NCBI GenBank assembly: GCA_020437365.1
Contig: JAGQWM010000010.1
Location: 1-57,549, forward strand
Direction of reading: 5' to 3'
Length of the DNA stretch: 57,549 nucleotides
Source: Chitinophagaceae bacterium
GTDB lineage: Bacteria > Bacteroidota > Bacteroidia > Chitinophagales > Chitinophagaceae
Shown: positions 45,582 to 54,534 of the stretch, one piece after another
How positions within the stretch are numbered: position 1 is the stretch's first letter
Layout of the letters: the number at the start of each line of letters is the position of its first letter
Translations under genes and position numbers: made by a program
The notes under the pieces: model-generated
What the model saw: only the letters and a program-made list of their open reading frames with translations
Databases searched by the model: none
What the model was told of the DNA's origin: nothing

Positions 45582-46817
45582 TTATGCAAATACTTTTCTT
45601 ACCATTTTACCAACGGTCAATCCCTGTACTATGATGGAAAAAATAACGACAACATAAATCATAAAAACAAATTGTGTTTTCGGCAGCGGTGCCGTCAATG
45701 ACAATGCCATAGCAATAGACAAGCCGCCTTTCAATCCACCCCAAGTCATCAGCCTGATAATTTTGCGATTGATATGAATGTATTTTTTAAACACCGATGC
45801 AGGAATTAATAAAGAATAATACCGCGACAATAACATGATAGGAATGGCTACCAATCCTGCCACCAGGTAATTCACATTAAACTGTAGCGTCAATATTTCT
45901 AAGCCGATTAATACAAATAAAATGGCATTCATCAATACGTCAACGAGTTCCCAGAATTTATCGATATACAAAGCTGTGGTATCACTCATAGCACGGGCTT
46001 TGGAGCGACTTCCGGTAAAAATACCCGCAACGACCATAGCCAACGGCCCGGATAAATGCAGGTATTGACATAACATGTAACCGCCCATGACCATAGCCAA
46101 TGTTATTAAAATTTCAGTTTGGTAATGGTCTATTTTTTTCATCAACCGGTAGCCAAGTTGCCCTAGCAACCAGCCAAACAATAATCCACCGCCGATTTCC
46201 TGTACTATCAACACGGCAATATCGCCGAAGGAAATATGTTGAACGCCAATAGCAACAATTTCTAACAAGGATAAAAACAACACAACACCAATGCCATCAT
46301 TAAATAATGATTCACCTACAATTTTAATTTCCACATTCCGAGGTGCACCGGCTTTTGTCAATATTCCCAACACAGCAATCGGATCCGTAGGTGCTACCAA
46401 AGCTCCGAAAATTAAACAATACCAAAAATTTATCGGTTCCAGGAAAAAATGAAAAAAGAAATAAATCAAAGAGCCGACAAAAACAGTAGATAAAACTACG
46501 CCGGCTACAGCAAACACCGTGATGGAACTTTTATTGGCTTTCAACAAGGAAATGTCGGTATGCAGTGCGCCTGCAAATAATAAAAAACTCAACATTACAT
46601 CGAGCAGTACTGTCGTAAAATCGATACTCCCCACAAACCGCCGGGCATACATTGATACTTCCGGAAATAACAAACCTGCCGTTATTAATAGCATAGAAAA
46701 TATCAATGAAATAATCATCATGCCAATCGTTTCCGGCAATTTTAAATATCGAATATTTAAAAAAGCAAAACAAGCTGTCAATACAACCAGGATTGTAATA
46801 ATCAGAAACATACTCAT
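45582..46817 (-). CDS. CPA1-type Na+/H+ antiporter (NhaP-like)
   Basis: The 411-residue protein has about 12 TM helices. The CPA1 ion-binding pair appears as FGALVAPTDPIAVLGIL (Asp of the TDP motif) and VGESLFNDGIGVVLFL (the ND motif). Further membrane segments end in VVIFSIIVQGLTVG. It exchanges Na+ or K+ for protons across the inner membrane. There is no cytosolic C-terminal domain, so the protein ends just after the last helix. It lies between two other ion-transport genes on the same strand. Confidence 0.92.
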   Translation of the reverse strand: MSMFLIITILVVLTACFAFLNIRYLKLPETIGMMIISLIFSMLLITAGLLFPEVSMYARRFVGSIDFTTVLLDVMLSFLLFAGALHTDISLLKANKSSITVFAVAGVVLSTVFVGSLIYFFFHFFLEPINFWYCLIFGALVAPTDPIAVLGILTKAGAPRNVEIKIVGESLFNDGIGVVLFLSLLEIVAIGVQHISFGDIAVLIVQEIGGGLLFGWLLGQLGYRLMKKIDHYQTEILITLAMVMGGYMLCQYLHLSGPLAMVVAGIFTGSRSKARAMSDTTALYIDKFWELVDVLMNAILFVLIGLEILTLQFNVNYLVAGLVAIPIMLLSRYYSLLIPASVFKKYIHINRKIIRLMTWGGLKGGLSIAMALSLTAPLPKTQFVFMIYVVVIFSIIVQGLTVGKMVRKVFA

Positions 46818-46870
46818 AGCAATTTTTTCATTTACGATGAACGAATAACACCGTTCGTAAAAAAGTACGG

Positions 46871-48160
46871 TTATTCACCCGTCAGGGCCGATTCTTCATC
46901 TACCTCCAATGGAGGTTCTTCAATGTCGTTCCAAATTTGGGAACTTTCACTTATCGGCAATTCATCATTTATTGTTTGCAATTTTGGCCTTCCATAACTG
47001 ATGGAACCAATCATCATAATAATACTCGTTGTTAATACTACGTAAAATAAAATTCCTTCATTAAATTTTGACAATTTATAGGCTTGTGGAATACTGTAAA
47101 AAAGTAAGATTGTTACCAATCCTCTTGGCATAAAAAACAATTCAGGAAAAATATGTGCATGCAGGAAAAAACGCAAATAAATATACCGGATAAAGAAAAG
47201 GATTAACACAATAGCACTTCCGGTTAAAATCACTTCTGCATCTAATAACAAACGAACATCAATCGTCAAACCGAAAATGAAAAAGAAAAATGTTCGAATC
47301 AAAAAACTACTTTCTGCCGTCAGGCTATGCAGGAGTTTGACAATATCATAAACTTCGGAATATCGCATCCATTTGTAAAATCGATGAAATAAAGGCAATT
47401 GCCAGTTACTGGCTACCAGGCCGAAGAGTAATATGATAAATAAGGCCGGTAAGTTCAACATTTTGCCACCGGCATATAAAAATATTAAGACAGCAAAGAC
47501 CAGGAAGAAACGGACTTTTGTTTTAATTTTTGTCAACATGAACAAAATCAAAATAGAAAGTACAACGCTGAGCAAAATGGCTAAAATAACCGAACCAAAA
47601 AAAATGGCCAATGTACCGGCTTTCATAAAATTGCCCGCAATGATATAGTTAAAAACAATAATTCCTATAATGTCGGAAAAAGAAGTTTCATACACCAGGA
47701 ATTCTTTTTTGTCTTCAGCAAAATGCGAAATACTGGGAATTACAATGGCACTACTTACAACGGATAATGGAATGGCATAAACTAAGCAATGTAAAAATTT
47801 TTCCTGCAAAGTCAGGTACAATAACCCGGCACAAGCAAAAGAAGAAAAAGCCAAAATGAATAAAGCTGATAAAAATGCATTGCGAATGAGTTTTACTTTT
47901 TTTCGACTCATGCGCAAATCCAATCCGGCTTCCAGCACAATCATAATTAATCCGATGATACCAAAAACTTCAACAGCTGATGAGGGAATATGAAAAGTTT
48001 CGTTGCGGTACAACAGCACTTCACGAAGTGCAATACCGGACATCAATAATAATAATACAGAAGGTGCTCCCGTCTTCTGCGATACGAGGTTGAACAGGTA
48101 CGAAGAAACTACGAGCAAACATGCTGCAATAATGTAAACATAAATACTAATGCCTTCCAT
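46871..48160 (-). CDS. Second cation:proton antiporter (CPA superfamily)
   Basis: The 429-residue protein has about 12 TM helices and a short acidic C-terminal tail (EPPLEVDEESALTGE). The first half has GAPSVLLLLMSGIALREVLL and LIMIVLEAGLDLR, which are CPA features. The ion-site region reads VVSSAIVIPSI and ETSFSDIIGIIVFNYI, where Ser-Asp replaces the Asn-Asp seen in CPA1. It is more like the CPA2/KefB group. There is no TrkA-N domain. Whether it moves K+ or Na+ cannot be read. The gap to the CPA1 gene is only 53 bp. Confidence 0.88.
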   Translation of the reverse strand: MEGISIYVYIIAACLLVVSSYLFNLVSQKTGAPSVLLLLMSGIALREVLLYRNETFHIPSSAVEVFGIIGLIMIVLEAGLDLRMSRKKVKLIRNAFLSALFILAFSSFACAGLLYLTLQEKFLHCLVYAIPLSVVSSAIVIPSISHFAEDKKEFLVYETSFSDIIGIIVFNYIIAGNFMKAGTLAIFFGSVILAILLSVVLSILILFMLTKIKTKVRFFLVFAVLIFLYAGGKMLNLPALFIILLFGLVASNWQLPLFHRFYKWMRYSEVYDIVKLLHSLTAESSFLIRTFFFFIFGLTIDVRLLLDAEVILTGSAIVLILFFIRYIYLRFFLHAHIFPELFFMPRGLVTILLFYSIPQAYKLSKFNEGILFYVVLTTSIIMMIGSISYGRPKLQTINDELPISESSQIWNDIEEPPLEVDEESALTGE

Positions 48161-48270
48161 CTGTCAAAAATAGAGTATGCCCATTGCTTTTCGGCATTTT
48201 GATTCCTCTTTTTTTAAATAAGTTAACAAGCCAGAAAATCGCCAGTTTCTACTTCGTAAATAAATGCAAA

Positions 48271-49101
48271 TTACGATTGTGGAATAATATGAACATCTCG
48301 TTGCGGGAAAGGAATGGAAATATTGTTTTCCCTAAATGCCTTGAATATTTTGTAGCGCAAATCACTTTTGATTTGTTCAACATGAAAAATATCTTTGGTC
48401 CAGAAAAGCAGAAAAAATAATAAAGCACTATCACCAAAATTATCGAATCGAACAGTGGGTTCATGTGGTGGTTCATCAATCAATTCGGATTGCCCTTGGC
48501 AACAGTCTAACAAAATTTTTGTCACCAAATCAATATCGCTGTTGTAACTAACGCCAACGTCTATTTGAAAACGACGGTCATAACTATGATGGCTCCAGTT
48601 GATAACATTTTCCGTAATAAATTTATGATTGGGAACAATAATGTCGTAACCATCCCGGGTTAATAAAACCGAGGTGCGCAGGTTAATGGTTTTCACTTTA
48701 CCGACAATATTTTCGACTTCCATCACATCGCCCACTCTCACTTTTCTTTCGAAGAGCATAAATAAGCCGGAGATGAGGTCGCTGAAAATGTTTTGTAACC
48801 CAAAACCAATACCCACCAATAAAGCTGCAGAACCGGCCACAAGAAATGTAACATTGATACCGGCGATACGAATAGATGCCGAAATCGCAATGACCCAAGC
48901 CAAATAGCGGATGAGATGCATCAGGGAAATTCTTCTGCCACTTTCCCCGATATTCATATTCTTTTTATTGAGCAAAGCTTTCCGCAAAAACACCAGAAAA
49001 ATCCAAGTAAAAAGAAAAACAGCCAGGATAGCGGCTACCTTAGCAGAAGTCAATGTAAATGTGCCAACCCGGAAAAGTATTTTATCCCAAAATTCATTCA
49101 T
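48271..49101 (-). CDS. MscS-family mechanosensitive channel (small form)
   Basis: The 276-residue protein has three or four TM helices. The TM3/beta-domain junction reads AALLVGIGFGLQNIFSDLI (about 94-112), and GDVMEVENIVGKVKTINLRT forms the beta domain start. The C-terminal alpha/beta domain has RFDNFGDSALLFFLLFW, close to the RFYNFGDSSIDLKIFL seen in the MscS at 44465. It has the core size of E. coli MscS (286 residues). The two channels are paralogues rather than a recent duplication, since identity is limited to conserved motifs. Confidence 0.93.
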   Translation of the reverse strand: MNEFWDKILFRVGTFTLTSAKVAAILAVFLFTWIFLVFLRKALLNKKNMNIGESGRRISLMHLIRYLAWVIAISASIRIAGINVTFLVAGSAALLVGIGFGLQNIFSDLISGLFMLFERKVRVGDVMEVENIVGKVKTINLRTSVLLTRDGYDIIVPNHKFITENVINWSHHSYDRRFQIDVGVSYNSDIDLVTKILLDCCQGQSELIDEPPHEPTVRFDNFGDSALLFFLLFWTKDIFHVEQIKSDLRYKIFKAFRENNISIPFPQRDVHIIPQS

Positions 49102-49116
49102 GCTTTAACTGTAAGT

Positions 49117-49356
49117 TTAAGTTTTTTGGTGTTCCTTTTTATTTTCTTCTTCGTGATTCGTCAGCTTTTTAAGATTGGTCCATAAAAGGCCGCCGGTAAA
49201 CATTCCTAAAATATAAATCACTACGGTTGTTAATGCCAGTGGCATGGTAATACCCCAATTGAATATTTTAATAGTGACATTGTCGAAATTCTGAACGGCA
49301 AAAACGATAAATATAATTACGATCAGGGCTAATAAAAATGTTTTAAACTGTTTCAT
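49117..49356 (-). CDS. LapA/DUF1049-domain small membrane protein
   Basis: The 79-residue protein has two TM helices (about 4-22 and 38-60) separated by a short loop with the family pattern VQNFDNVTIKIFNWGITMPL. A charged C-terminal tail (NHEEENKKEHQKT) follows. This is the LapA (lipopolysaccharide assembly protein A)/DUF1049 layout; in E. coli LapA works with LapB in LPS control, while in Bacteroidota the role is unknown. It lies 15 bp upstream of the MscS gene on the same strand. Confidence 0.85.
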   Translation of the reverse strand: MKQFKTFLLALIVIIFIVFAVQNFDNVTIKIFNWGITMPLALTTVVIYILGMFTGGLLWTNLKKLTNHEEENKKEHQKT

Positions 49357-49374
49357 TTTAAATATATATAAAAT

Positions 49375-50067
49375 TTATTTTACAATGATACCTTCTTGTT
49401 TTTGTTTAATAATGTCAATTTGACTTTTTATATTATCAATCTTTGATTGGATTTGCTGTATTTCCATACGAAGTGCCGTGTTCTTAGATTCTAAAGCAGA
49501 AGCTACGGCGACTGAACTTTTTTTACTACTCTTGATATTTTTTTCAATCGATTTATTTTTCTTTTTGATATCTCTCTCATAGCCTTTTATTTCTTTTAAA
49601 TAATCCGCTGTTTCATCAGCATAAAATTTCGTCAAAAATATTTCACTAAAGTTTTTCAACAAGCTATCCATTGCCTGGAAGGAAGAGGGATAATTTTCGG
49701 GGCCGATAAAAAAGTCATAGCCGAACGACATGAAATAACGCAATTCAGAACCGGTGGGTTTATCTTCAACACTGGCATACATATTCATTCTTTTATCCGA
49801 AATAAAAGGAATAGACACATCTTGTGCATCAATAATTCTTTTATCACTTATCAAACTGATTCCTTTGATTTTGATTTTATAATTTTTCTTCATGTAACTT
49901 GCCCAGGCTTTTTTTACTTCTTTGGGTGAAGCATCATATTGAACAACAAGGCAAGGCCTGAGTTTGTTTTCAAAATTGATTGTACTGGTGTCGATGGTAA
50001 AGGTTTGTGCATTTGCGTGAATTGTGCAAATAAAAGCTGCCATCAAAAGGCCATATATTTTTTTCAT
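49375..50067 (-). CDS. Unrecognised exported protein with C-terminal coiled coil
   Basis: From the ATG at 50067 the 230-residue protein has a signal peptide (1-21, ANAQ). A mixed alpha/beta domain follows (about 22-150), containing LRPCLVVQYDASPKEVKKAW. The last 80 residues are very rich in Lys, Glu, Gln, Ile and Ser in a heptad-like pattern (ERDIKKKNKSIEKNIKSSKK, later IQQIQSKIDNIKSQIDII), a probable coiled coil. An ATG three codons earlier is possible; the frame extension to 50187 lacks a signal peptide at its start. No family recognised. It lies 18 bp upstream of the LapA-like gene on the same strand and ends in its neighbourhood's direction. Confidence 0.7.
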   Translation of the reverse strand: MKKIYGLLMAAFICTIHANAQTFTIDTSTINFENKLRPCLVVQYDASPKEVKKAWASYMKKNYKIKIKGISLISDKRIIDAQDVSIPFISDKRMNMYASVEDKPTGSELRYFMSFGYDFFIGPENYPSSFQAMDSLLKNFSEIFLTKFYADETADYLKEIKGYERDIKKKNKSIEKNIKSSKKSSVAVASALESKNTALRMEIQQIQSKIDNIKSQIDIIKQKQEGIIVK

Positions 50068-50270
50068 TTTACTCATTTTAAAAAGGGTAGAAAATAATAA
50101 ATCAAACGTGAAATTAGTGTAAAAGCAGATGTTTTTACCAAATTTTTCTACCATTTTCCGGTACGGAATATACTTAAAATTTAGCATTTATTTTCTACCA
50201 AGCCGATGGATTTCTCTTTTGTATATCGGGTTAATTCTCTACCTTCCTTGCTGAAACCAAAACTTAACCT

Positions 50271-50711
50271 ATGCAACAGCATCACTCAAAACCTTCGATG
50301 TTCCTCCTTTTCCCCTGGGGGCTACTTTCCATACTGCTTGTCCTCTTGTTGAATCTCGTTTTGGACAATGACTGGTTCAATAAAAACTGGAGTTGGATAG
50401 CCTTGGTGCTCATTATTCCTGCCGGCATTCTCGAAAATTTCAAAGTTGGCTACTCGACCATGCGCATCATGTTTATGAAGGTTGTGTATTCACTCCTGTC
50501 TTTTTTATTAGTAGGCATGGCTTTTGGCAGTGCCCTTACAGGATGGCATATTGTTAAATTCCAAAAAGATATACCTCCGGTAAAGACCATTAACCTGCCC
50601 TGGTTTGTATTACTGGCTTTATTTGTGTTATTGCTTATACAGGTGGCGCAACTGTTCAGTATGCTGAAAGCCGTCAAAAGGGAATTTATGCAAATGGATC
50701 CGGATAATTAA
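50271..50711 (+). CDS. Unrecognised four-TM membrane protein
   Basis: The 146-residue protein is mostly membrane: hydrophobic segments at about 9-30, 40-56, 66-90 and 108-128, with a polar loop between the third and fourth that contains KFQKDIPPVKTINLP. The N-terminus is polar with two His (MQQHHSKP) and the C-terminus is acidic. I do not recognise a family. It is divergent from the coiled-coil protein gene and stands alone on the plus strand in this part of the window. Confidence 0.7.
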   Translation: MQQHHSKPSMFLLFPWGLLSILLVLLLNLVLDNDWFNKNWSWIALVLIIPAGILENFKVGYSTMRIMFMKVVYSLLSFLLVGMAFGSALTGWHIVKFQKDIPPVKTINLPWFVLLALFVLLLIQVAQLFSMLKAVKREFMQMDPDN

Positions 50712-50990
50712 ACTGTTCCGATTCTTGAAAAAGTATAAGAAATCTCAAGCTGATAGTTGGGAAAGATTGCAGGTTATCTGAAAATAGTTGAGCAAGTTTA
50801 TGTGTCGCCCCGATGCGGATTAACTTTAAACACCATTGCGAAAACCTTTAAACATAAATTAAAATAAATGCCCGAAATTATTAGCAATGTTTTTAAAAAT
50901 TTTTCGACTATTTTAATTTACGAATGTCCTTTCAAAACTGAATGACTATCGCTGTAGTCATGGCATTTTGAAAAACTATTCACGAAAAAG
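50712..50990. other. Non-coding gap with one small hairpin
   Basis: No convincing ORF or RNA gene is seen. One inverted repeat, ATGACTA/TAGTCAT (50942-50948 and 50955-50961, loop TCGCTG), stands out. The rest is AT-rich without recognisable motifs. Confidence 0.4.
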
Positions 50991-51022
50991 CATAAAAAAA
51001 GCCCAGCTATAAACTGAGCTTT
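50991..51022 (-). terminator. Intrinsic terminator of the cpsB/glycosyltransferase unit
   Basis: On the minus strand AAAGCTCAG pairs with CTGGGCTTT (one U-G pair, 7-nt loop; plus-strand arms 50998-51006 and 51014-51022), followed by a T-run. It lies 24 bp after the stop of the phosphatase gene. Confidence 0.8.
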
Positions 51023-51045
51023 CATTGATTTTTATTTTGATGGAT

Positions 51046-51783
51046 TTACAATTCTTTATTCCTGATTTTATTTGATGAACATATATTTTTTAATATGCCG
51101 TCCAGTTTCGGACTTTTCAATGCTTCGAGATATTTTTTATTATGCAGGTCGGTACCAACCAGGTCGTAATATTCGTTTTTCAATAAATATTTTGCCAGCT
51201 CTTTAGGCGTATGTCCGTAAAATCCGGTCATGGAAGTCAGGTTCAATTGAAAAAGACAACCTATATTTTTCAGTTCTTCATAAAATCCCTTCGAATTTTC
51301 TAAGTAAATATATCTCTCGGGATGTGCAATGACGGGTTGATAACCCTGCATTTGCATTTCAAATAAAATTTCTTTCAATCCATGAGCCGGAAATGCCATG
51401 GAAAACTCACACAAAACCCAGTTTTGATGAATTGTCAATAACGGTATTTTATCTTTCAATAAAGCCGCTACATGTTCATCCAGAAAATATTCGGCGGCGG
51501 CTCCAATTTCAATGTACAAACCGGCATTGCTCACTTCTTTTTGTAAAATTTCCAGCTTCGATAAAATAATGTCACGGGTGTTTTTATACATATCCCACAT
51601 GATATGTGGTGTGGTGATGAGTTTTGTATAGCCCAATTCCTGCATTTCTTTTATCATTTCTATCGCCATTGCCATATTTTCTACTCCATCATCGATGTCG
51701 GGAATCAGGTGTGAATGCATATCAGTTTGTAGCTGACTGAAATCTGCTGATTGTCCTTTTTTGTTAAATTTAAATAAGCCCAT
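51046..51783 (-). CDS. CpsB/YwqE-type tyrosine-protein phosphatase
   Basis: The 245-residue protein belongs to the PHP-fold metal-dependent tyrosine phosphatases that act on the capsule-chain-length kinase. His23 and His25 in DMHSHLIPDIDDG form the first metal site. The segments KLITTPHIMWDMYKN, AAAEYFLDEHV, PVIAHPERY and GTDLHN supply further His/Asp/Glu ligands in the expected order. The partner kinase (Wzc-like) is not in the window. It lies 1 bp downstream of a glycosyltransferase gene and ends at a terminator, as last gene of the unit. Confidence 0.88.
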   Translation of the reverse strand: MGLFKFNKKGQSADFSQLQTDMHSHLIPDIDDGVENMAMAIEMIKEMQELGYTKLITTPHIMWDMYKNTRDIILSKLEILQKEVSNAGLYIEIGAAAEYFLDEHVAALLKDKIPLLTIHQNWVLCEFSMAFPAHGLKEILFEMQMQGYQPVIAHPERYIYLENSKGFYEELKNIGCLFQLNLTSMTGFYGHTPKELAKYLLKNEYYDLVGTDLHNKKYLEALKSPKLDGILKNICSSNKIRNKEL

Positions 51784-51784
51784 A

Positions 51785-52972
51785 TTAAGAATGCTTTGAC
51801 AGGAGTTCGTAATATAAGTTACGCATATTTTTCATCAAAGTTTGATAGCTAAATTGTTCGATTACGAATGCATGTCCTTGTTGGGAAATTTCTTTTCTCA
51901 ACTGGTCATCCGTTACCAATGTCAATAAATTATCGTAAAATTTTTGAGGATCGTCTAATGGTGATAATAAACCCGATTTACCTTCCGGCACTACATCGCC
52001 AATGCCGCCAACGGCTGTGGAAACAATAGGATTATTGGCTGCTTGTGCTTCAATTAAACTAACCGGTGTGCCTTCATTGAAAGATGTCAATGCAATGATA
52101 TCTACCCCTGCATTGATGACATCAACATCTTTTCGCCAGGAAGTAAACACCAGCGGATGTGTTTTATCTTTTTCTCCGGTGAATGGAATGCCGAGTTCTT
52201 TGGCTTTTGCTTCGAGCATCGGACGGGTTTCTCCATCGCCCACGATAAATGCTTTTATTTTTCTGTTCGTATTATTCAGTACATATTGTATGGCTTCCAG
52301 GAACAGAGTATGATTTTTCACCGGCACCAAACGGCCGATAATAGCTATTGCAATGGTATCATCCGATAAAGCAAATTCATCTCTAAAGGATTTCCTTTTC
52401 TGTTCGTAATTTTTTGAAAATTTATCAAGGTCAAGTCCCAAGGGCACTACCCTGAATTTTTCTTCCGGTGCAATTTTGTAGGTTTCTGCCAGTTCTTTTT
52501 TTTGTAAATCGCTAATGGCAATGATGGCACTCGATTTTTTGGCAAGGTATCTTTCTGTTTGTAATATTAATTTTGTTTTTACCGAATTAAAATAAGAGTG
52601 GAAAACGTGGCCGTGAAATGTATGGACAATTACAGGCACTTTCAAACTTGAAGCTGCCATTCTGCCAATCAAACCCGGTTTGGCTGCATGTGTATGTACA
52701 ATATCGGGTTGAAAATCCCGAATAATTGATTTCATTTTGCGGATGGCAGTATAATCTTTAAGCGGATGGATGGCGCGGCTCATTTGTGGAAAATAGAGTG
52801 GCTTAATACCGAGTTCTTCTGTCACAAAATCGGCTTCTTTTTCATGGGCTTCTTTTTGTCCCACGACAAGTAAGGTTTCAAATTCCGGCGAAAGATATTT
52901 CGTCAGGTAAGCGGCATTTAGTAGCGGGCCGCCAATTATCAATCTATTTAATATACGGAGAACTTTGGGCAT
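51785..52972 (-). CDS. GT4-family glycosyltransferase
   Basis: From the ATG at 52972 the protein has 395 residues and two Rossmann-like domains of the GT-B fold. The N-terminal domain has NRLIIGGPLLNAAYLTKYL and HTHAAKPGLIGRMAA. The C-terminal one has IGRLVPVKNHTLFLEAI and the nucleotide-sugar-binding EGTPVSLIEAQAANNPIV with the family's paired Glu residues. It transfers a sugar from a nucleotide donor during surface polysaccharide synthesis; sugar and acceptor are unknown. The extension to 53050 is translated from the heptamer repeat and is rejected as coding. Confidence 0.9.
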   Translation of the reverse strand: MPKVLRILNRLIIGGPLLNAAYLTKYLSPEFETLLVVGQKEAHEKEADFVTEELGIKPLYFPQMSRAIHPLKDYTAIRKMKSIIRDFQPDIVHTHAAKPGLIGRMAASSLKVPVIVHTFHGHVFHSYFNSVKTKLILQTERYLAKKSSAIIAISDLQKKELAETYKIAPEEKFRVVPLGLDLDKFSKNYEQKRKSFRDEFALSDDTIAIAIIGRLVPVKNHTLFLEAIQYVLNNTNRKIKAFIVGDGETRPMLEAKAKELGIPFTGEKDKTHPLVFTSWRKDVDVINAGVDIIALTSFNEGTPVSLIEAQAANNPIVSTAVGGIGDVVPEGKSGLLSPLDDPQKFYDNLLTLVTDDQLRKEISQQGHAFVIEQFSYQTLMKNMRNLYYELLSKHS

Positions 52973-52981
52973 GGTTGGTTT

Positions 52982-53037
52982 CTTGTTCCTTGTTTCTTGT
53001 TCCTTGTTGCAGGTTGCTGGTTCCTTGTATCTTGTTT
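52982..53037. repeat. Degenerate 7-bp tandem array (8 units)
   Basis: Eight consecutive heptamers read CTTGTTC, CTTGTTT, CTTGTTC, CTTGTTG, CAGGTTG, CTGGTTC, CTTGTAT, CTTGTTT. The array starts 10 bp before the GT4 start codon. On the minus strand this is the A/C-rich 5' leader of that gene. Confidence 0.8.
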
Positions 53038-53039
53038 TG

Positions 53040-53061
53040 CCGTAGGTCATTTGACCTTCGG
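53040..53061. repeat. 22-bp palindrome next to the heptamer array
   Basis: CCG-T-AGGTCA-TT-TGACCT-T-CGG is symmetrical apart from one T-T pair on either side. It follows the heptamer array by 2 bp. It may be part of a combined dispersed repeat or an operator of the polysaccharide unit. Confidence 0.6.
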
Positions 53062-53103
53062 GGCTGGTAAGCTGGTTTTAAAAAACAGTAAATTAAAAAA
53101 CTT

Positions 53104-53111
53104 TATTTTTG
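53104..53111 (+). promoter_or_regulatory. Possible -7 box of the polytopic membrane protein gene
   Basis: TATTTTTG matches TAnnTTTG 61 bp before the ATG at 53173. There is no TTG at the right distance. Confidence 0.25.
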
Positions 53112-53172
53112 AGTCAAGAAAAAAATTATACTCAATATCGTTTTCAATTTCTATTAAAAGCCAAATGCCAAT

Positions 53173-54534
53173 ATGTTAAGAGAAGTTTCAAATTTATCCT
53201 TATTGAACTTTGTTTTGCTTCCTATTTTCCTGGCATTTATTTATGGGTTTGCCTATCGCTATCGCAACAGGCATTATGGCCGAAATCATCCCTGGCGAAA
53301 ATATTTTATTCCGGCATTAACGGTCAAAATATCCGGTGCAATTTTTATTGGGCTGATTTATGCATATTACTACCATGGCGGCGATACTTTCAATTATTTT
53401 TATCATGGCCAGGTAATCAATAGTGCAATAGATGAATCATTTGTAAAATGGTTTAAGTTATTATTGCACATTCCATCAGCAACCGACGGAGAATATTATC
53501 AATATATATCGCAAATGCTTTGGTATAATGCTATTGCCAATTATACCGTTTCTTCAATCGTAGCATTTCTCAGTGTGTTTACCTTAAATACTTACTTGCC
53601 GACAGCAGTTCTGTTTGCCGTTATTTCATTTACCGGCCTCTGGGCTTTGTTCAGGACTTTTGCCAGCTTATATCCTCAATATATTCGCTCCGTAGCGATA
53701 GCAGTTTTATTTATTCCAAGTGTGGCCGTTTGGGGCTCCGGAATTTTTAAAGATACTATTTGCATGTTTGCTTTAGGCTGGTTAGCTTATAGTAGTTTTA
53801 GATTTTTAGTACAAAAGGATTTCACTTTTAAAAATATAGTGTTTACAATTTTCAGTTTTTTATTGATATTCACTATCAAAGTATATATTGTTATGGCCTT
53901 TACGCCGGCTTTGTTAATGTGGATATTTTTTAACTATTCAGCACGGTTAAAAAATAAATCGAAAAAAATAATTGCCACATTTGTTTTACTCATTGCCATA
54001 GCCGGTAGTTCGTTTTTATTTCTGCAAAAATTTTCTGATGAACTGGGAAGATATTCTCTTGAGAATATTGTAGCTACTTCACAAAGCACAAGTTGGTATA
54101 TCAACAGGGTTACAGACGAAGAAGGTTCAGCTTATAGTCTTGGCAGTTTTTCACCTACAATTTCAGGAATGCTTTCAAAATTTCCGGCTGCAGTAAATGT
54201 TACCTTGTTCAGGCCTTATCCCTGGGAATCCAAAAAAGTGATTGTTTTATTATCTGCATTAGAAGCTTTAATATTTCTTTTCATCACATTAAAAATTATT
54301 TTCAGTGTCGGTTTTAAGAAAATCTGGTCCACCATCAGCACCGACCCAACCATTCAATTCTGTTTAATTTTTACAATCATATTTGCGTTTGCAGTTGGTA
54401 TATCCTCCTATAATTTTGGTGCACTATCCCGTTACAAAATACCTTGTATGCCATTTTTTGCATTGGCTTTATTTTTAATCTATTATAAAAACAAACCACC
54501 CAAAAAGAGAATCATTAAATTTTTAAACATTTAA
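53173..54534 (+). CDS. Polytopic membrane protein of the polysaccharide locus
   Basis: The 453 residues form about ten to eleven TM helices. A periplasmic loop after the second or third helix contains YAYYYHGGDTFNYFYHG, and a larger loop (about 295-345) contains SWYINRVTDEEGSAYSLGSF. Large polar loops between helices are typical of polysaccharide polymerases (Wzy/EpsG) and of GT-C transferases, and the location inside a glycan cluster supports such a role. No diagnostic motif allows a choice between them. It is the only plus-strand gene of the cluster, and its end overlaps the convergent glycosyltransferase by 12 bp. Confidence 0.75.
   Translation: MLREVSNLSLLNFVLLPIFLAFIYGFAYRYRNRHYGRNHPWRKYFIPALTVKISGAIFIGLIYAYYYHGGDTFNYFYHGQVINSAIDESFVKWFKLLLHIPSATDGEYYQYISQMLWYNAIANYTVSSIVAFLSVFTLNTYLPTAVLFAVISFTGLWALFRTFASLYPQYIRSVAIAVLFIPSVAVWGSGIFKDTICMFALGWLAYSSFRFLVQKDFTFKNIVFTIFSFLLIFTIKVYIVMAFTPALLMWIFFNYSARLKNKSKKIIATFVLLIAIAGSSFLFLQKFSDELGRYSLENIVATSQSTSWYINRVTDEEGSAYSLGSFSPTISGMLSKFPAAVNVTLFRPYPWESKKVIVLLSALEALIFLFITLKIIFSVGFKKIWSTISTDPTIQFCLIFTIIFAFAVGISSYNFGALSRYKIPCMPFFALALFLIYYKNKPPKKRIIKFLNI

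Noticed and set aside
46819..46870. Imperfect inverted repeat between the two antiporter genes (GAATAACACCGT / ACGGTTATTC)
   Set aside because: It has a bulge and a long loop and overlaps the stop codon; too weak to call a terminator.
52982..53037. Heptamer array considered as a CRISPR remnant
   Set aside because: Units are 7 bp, directly adjacent and without spacers, and no cas genes are in the window.
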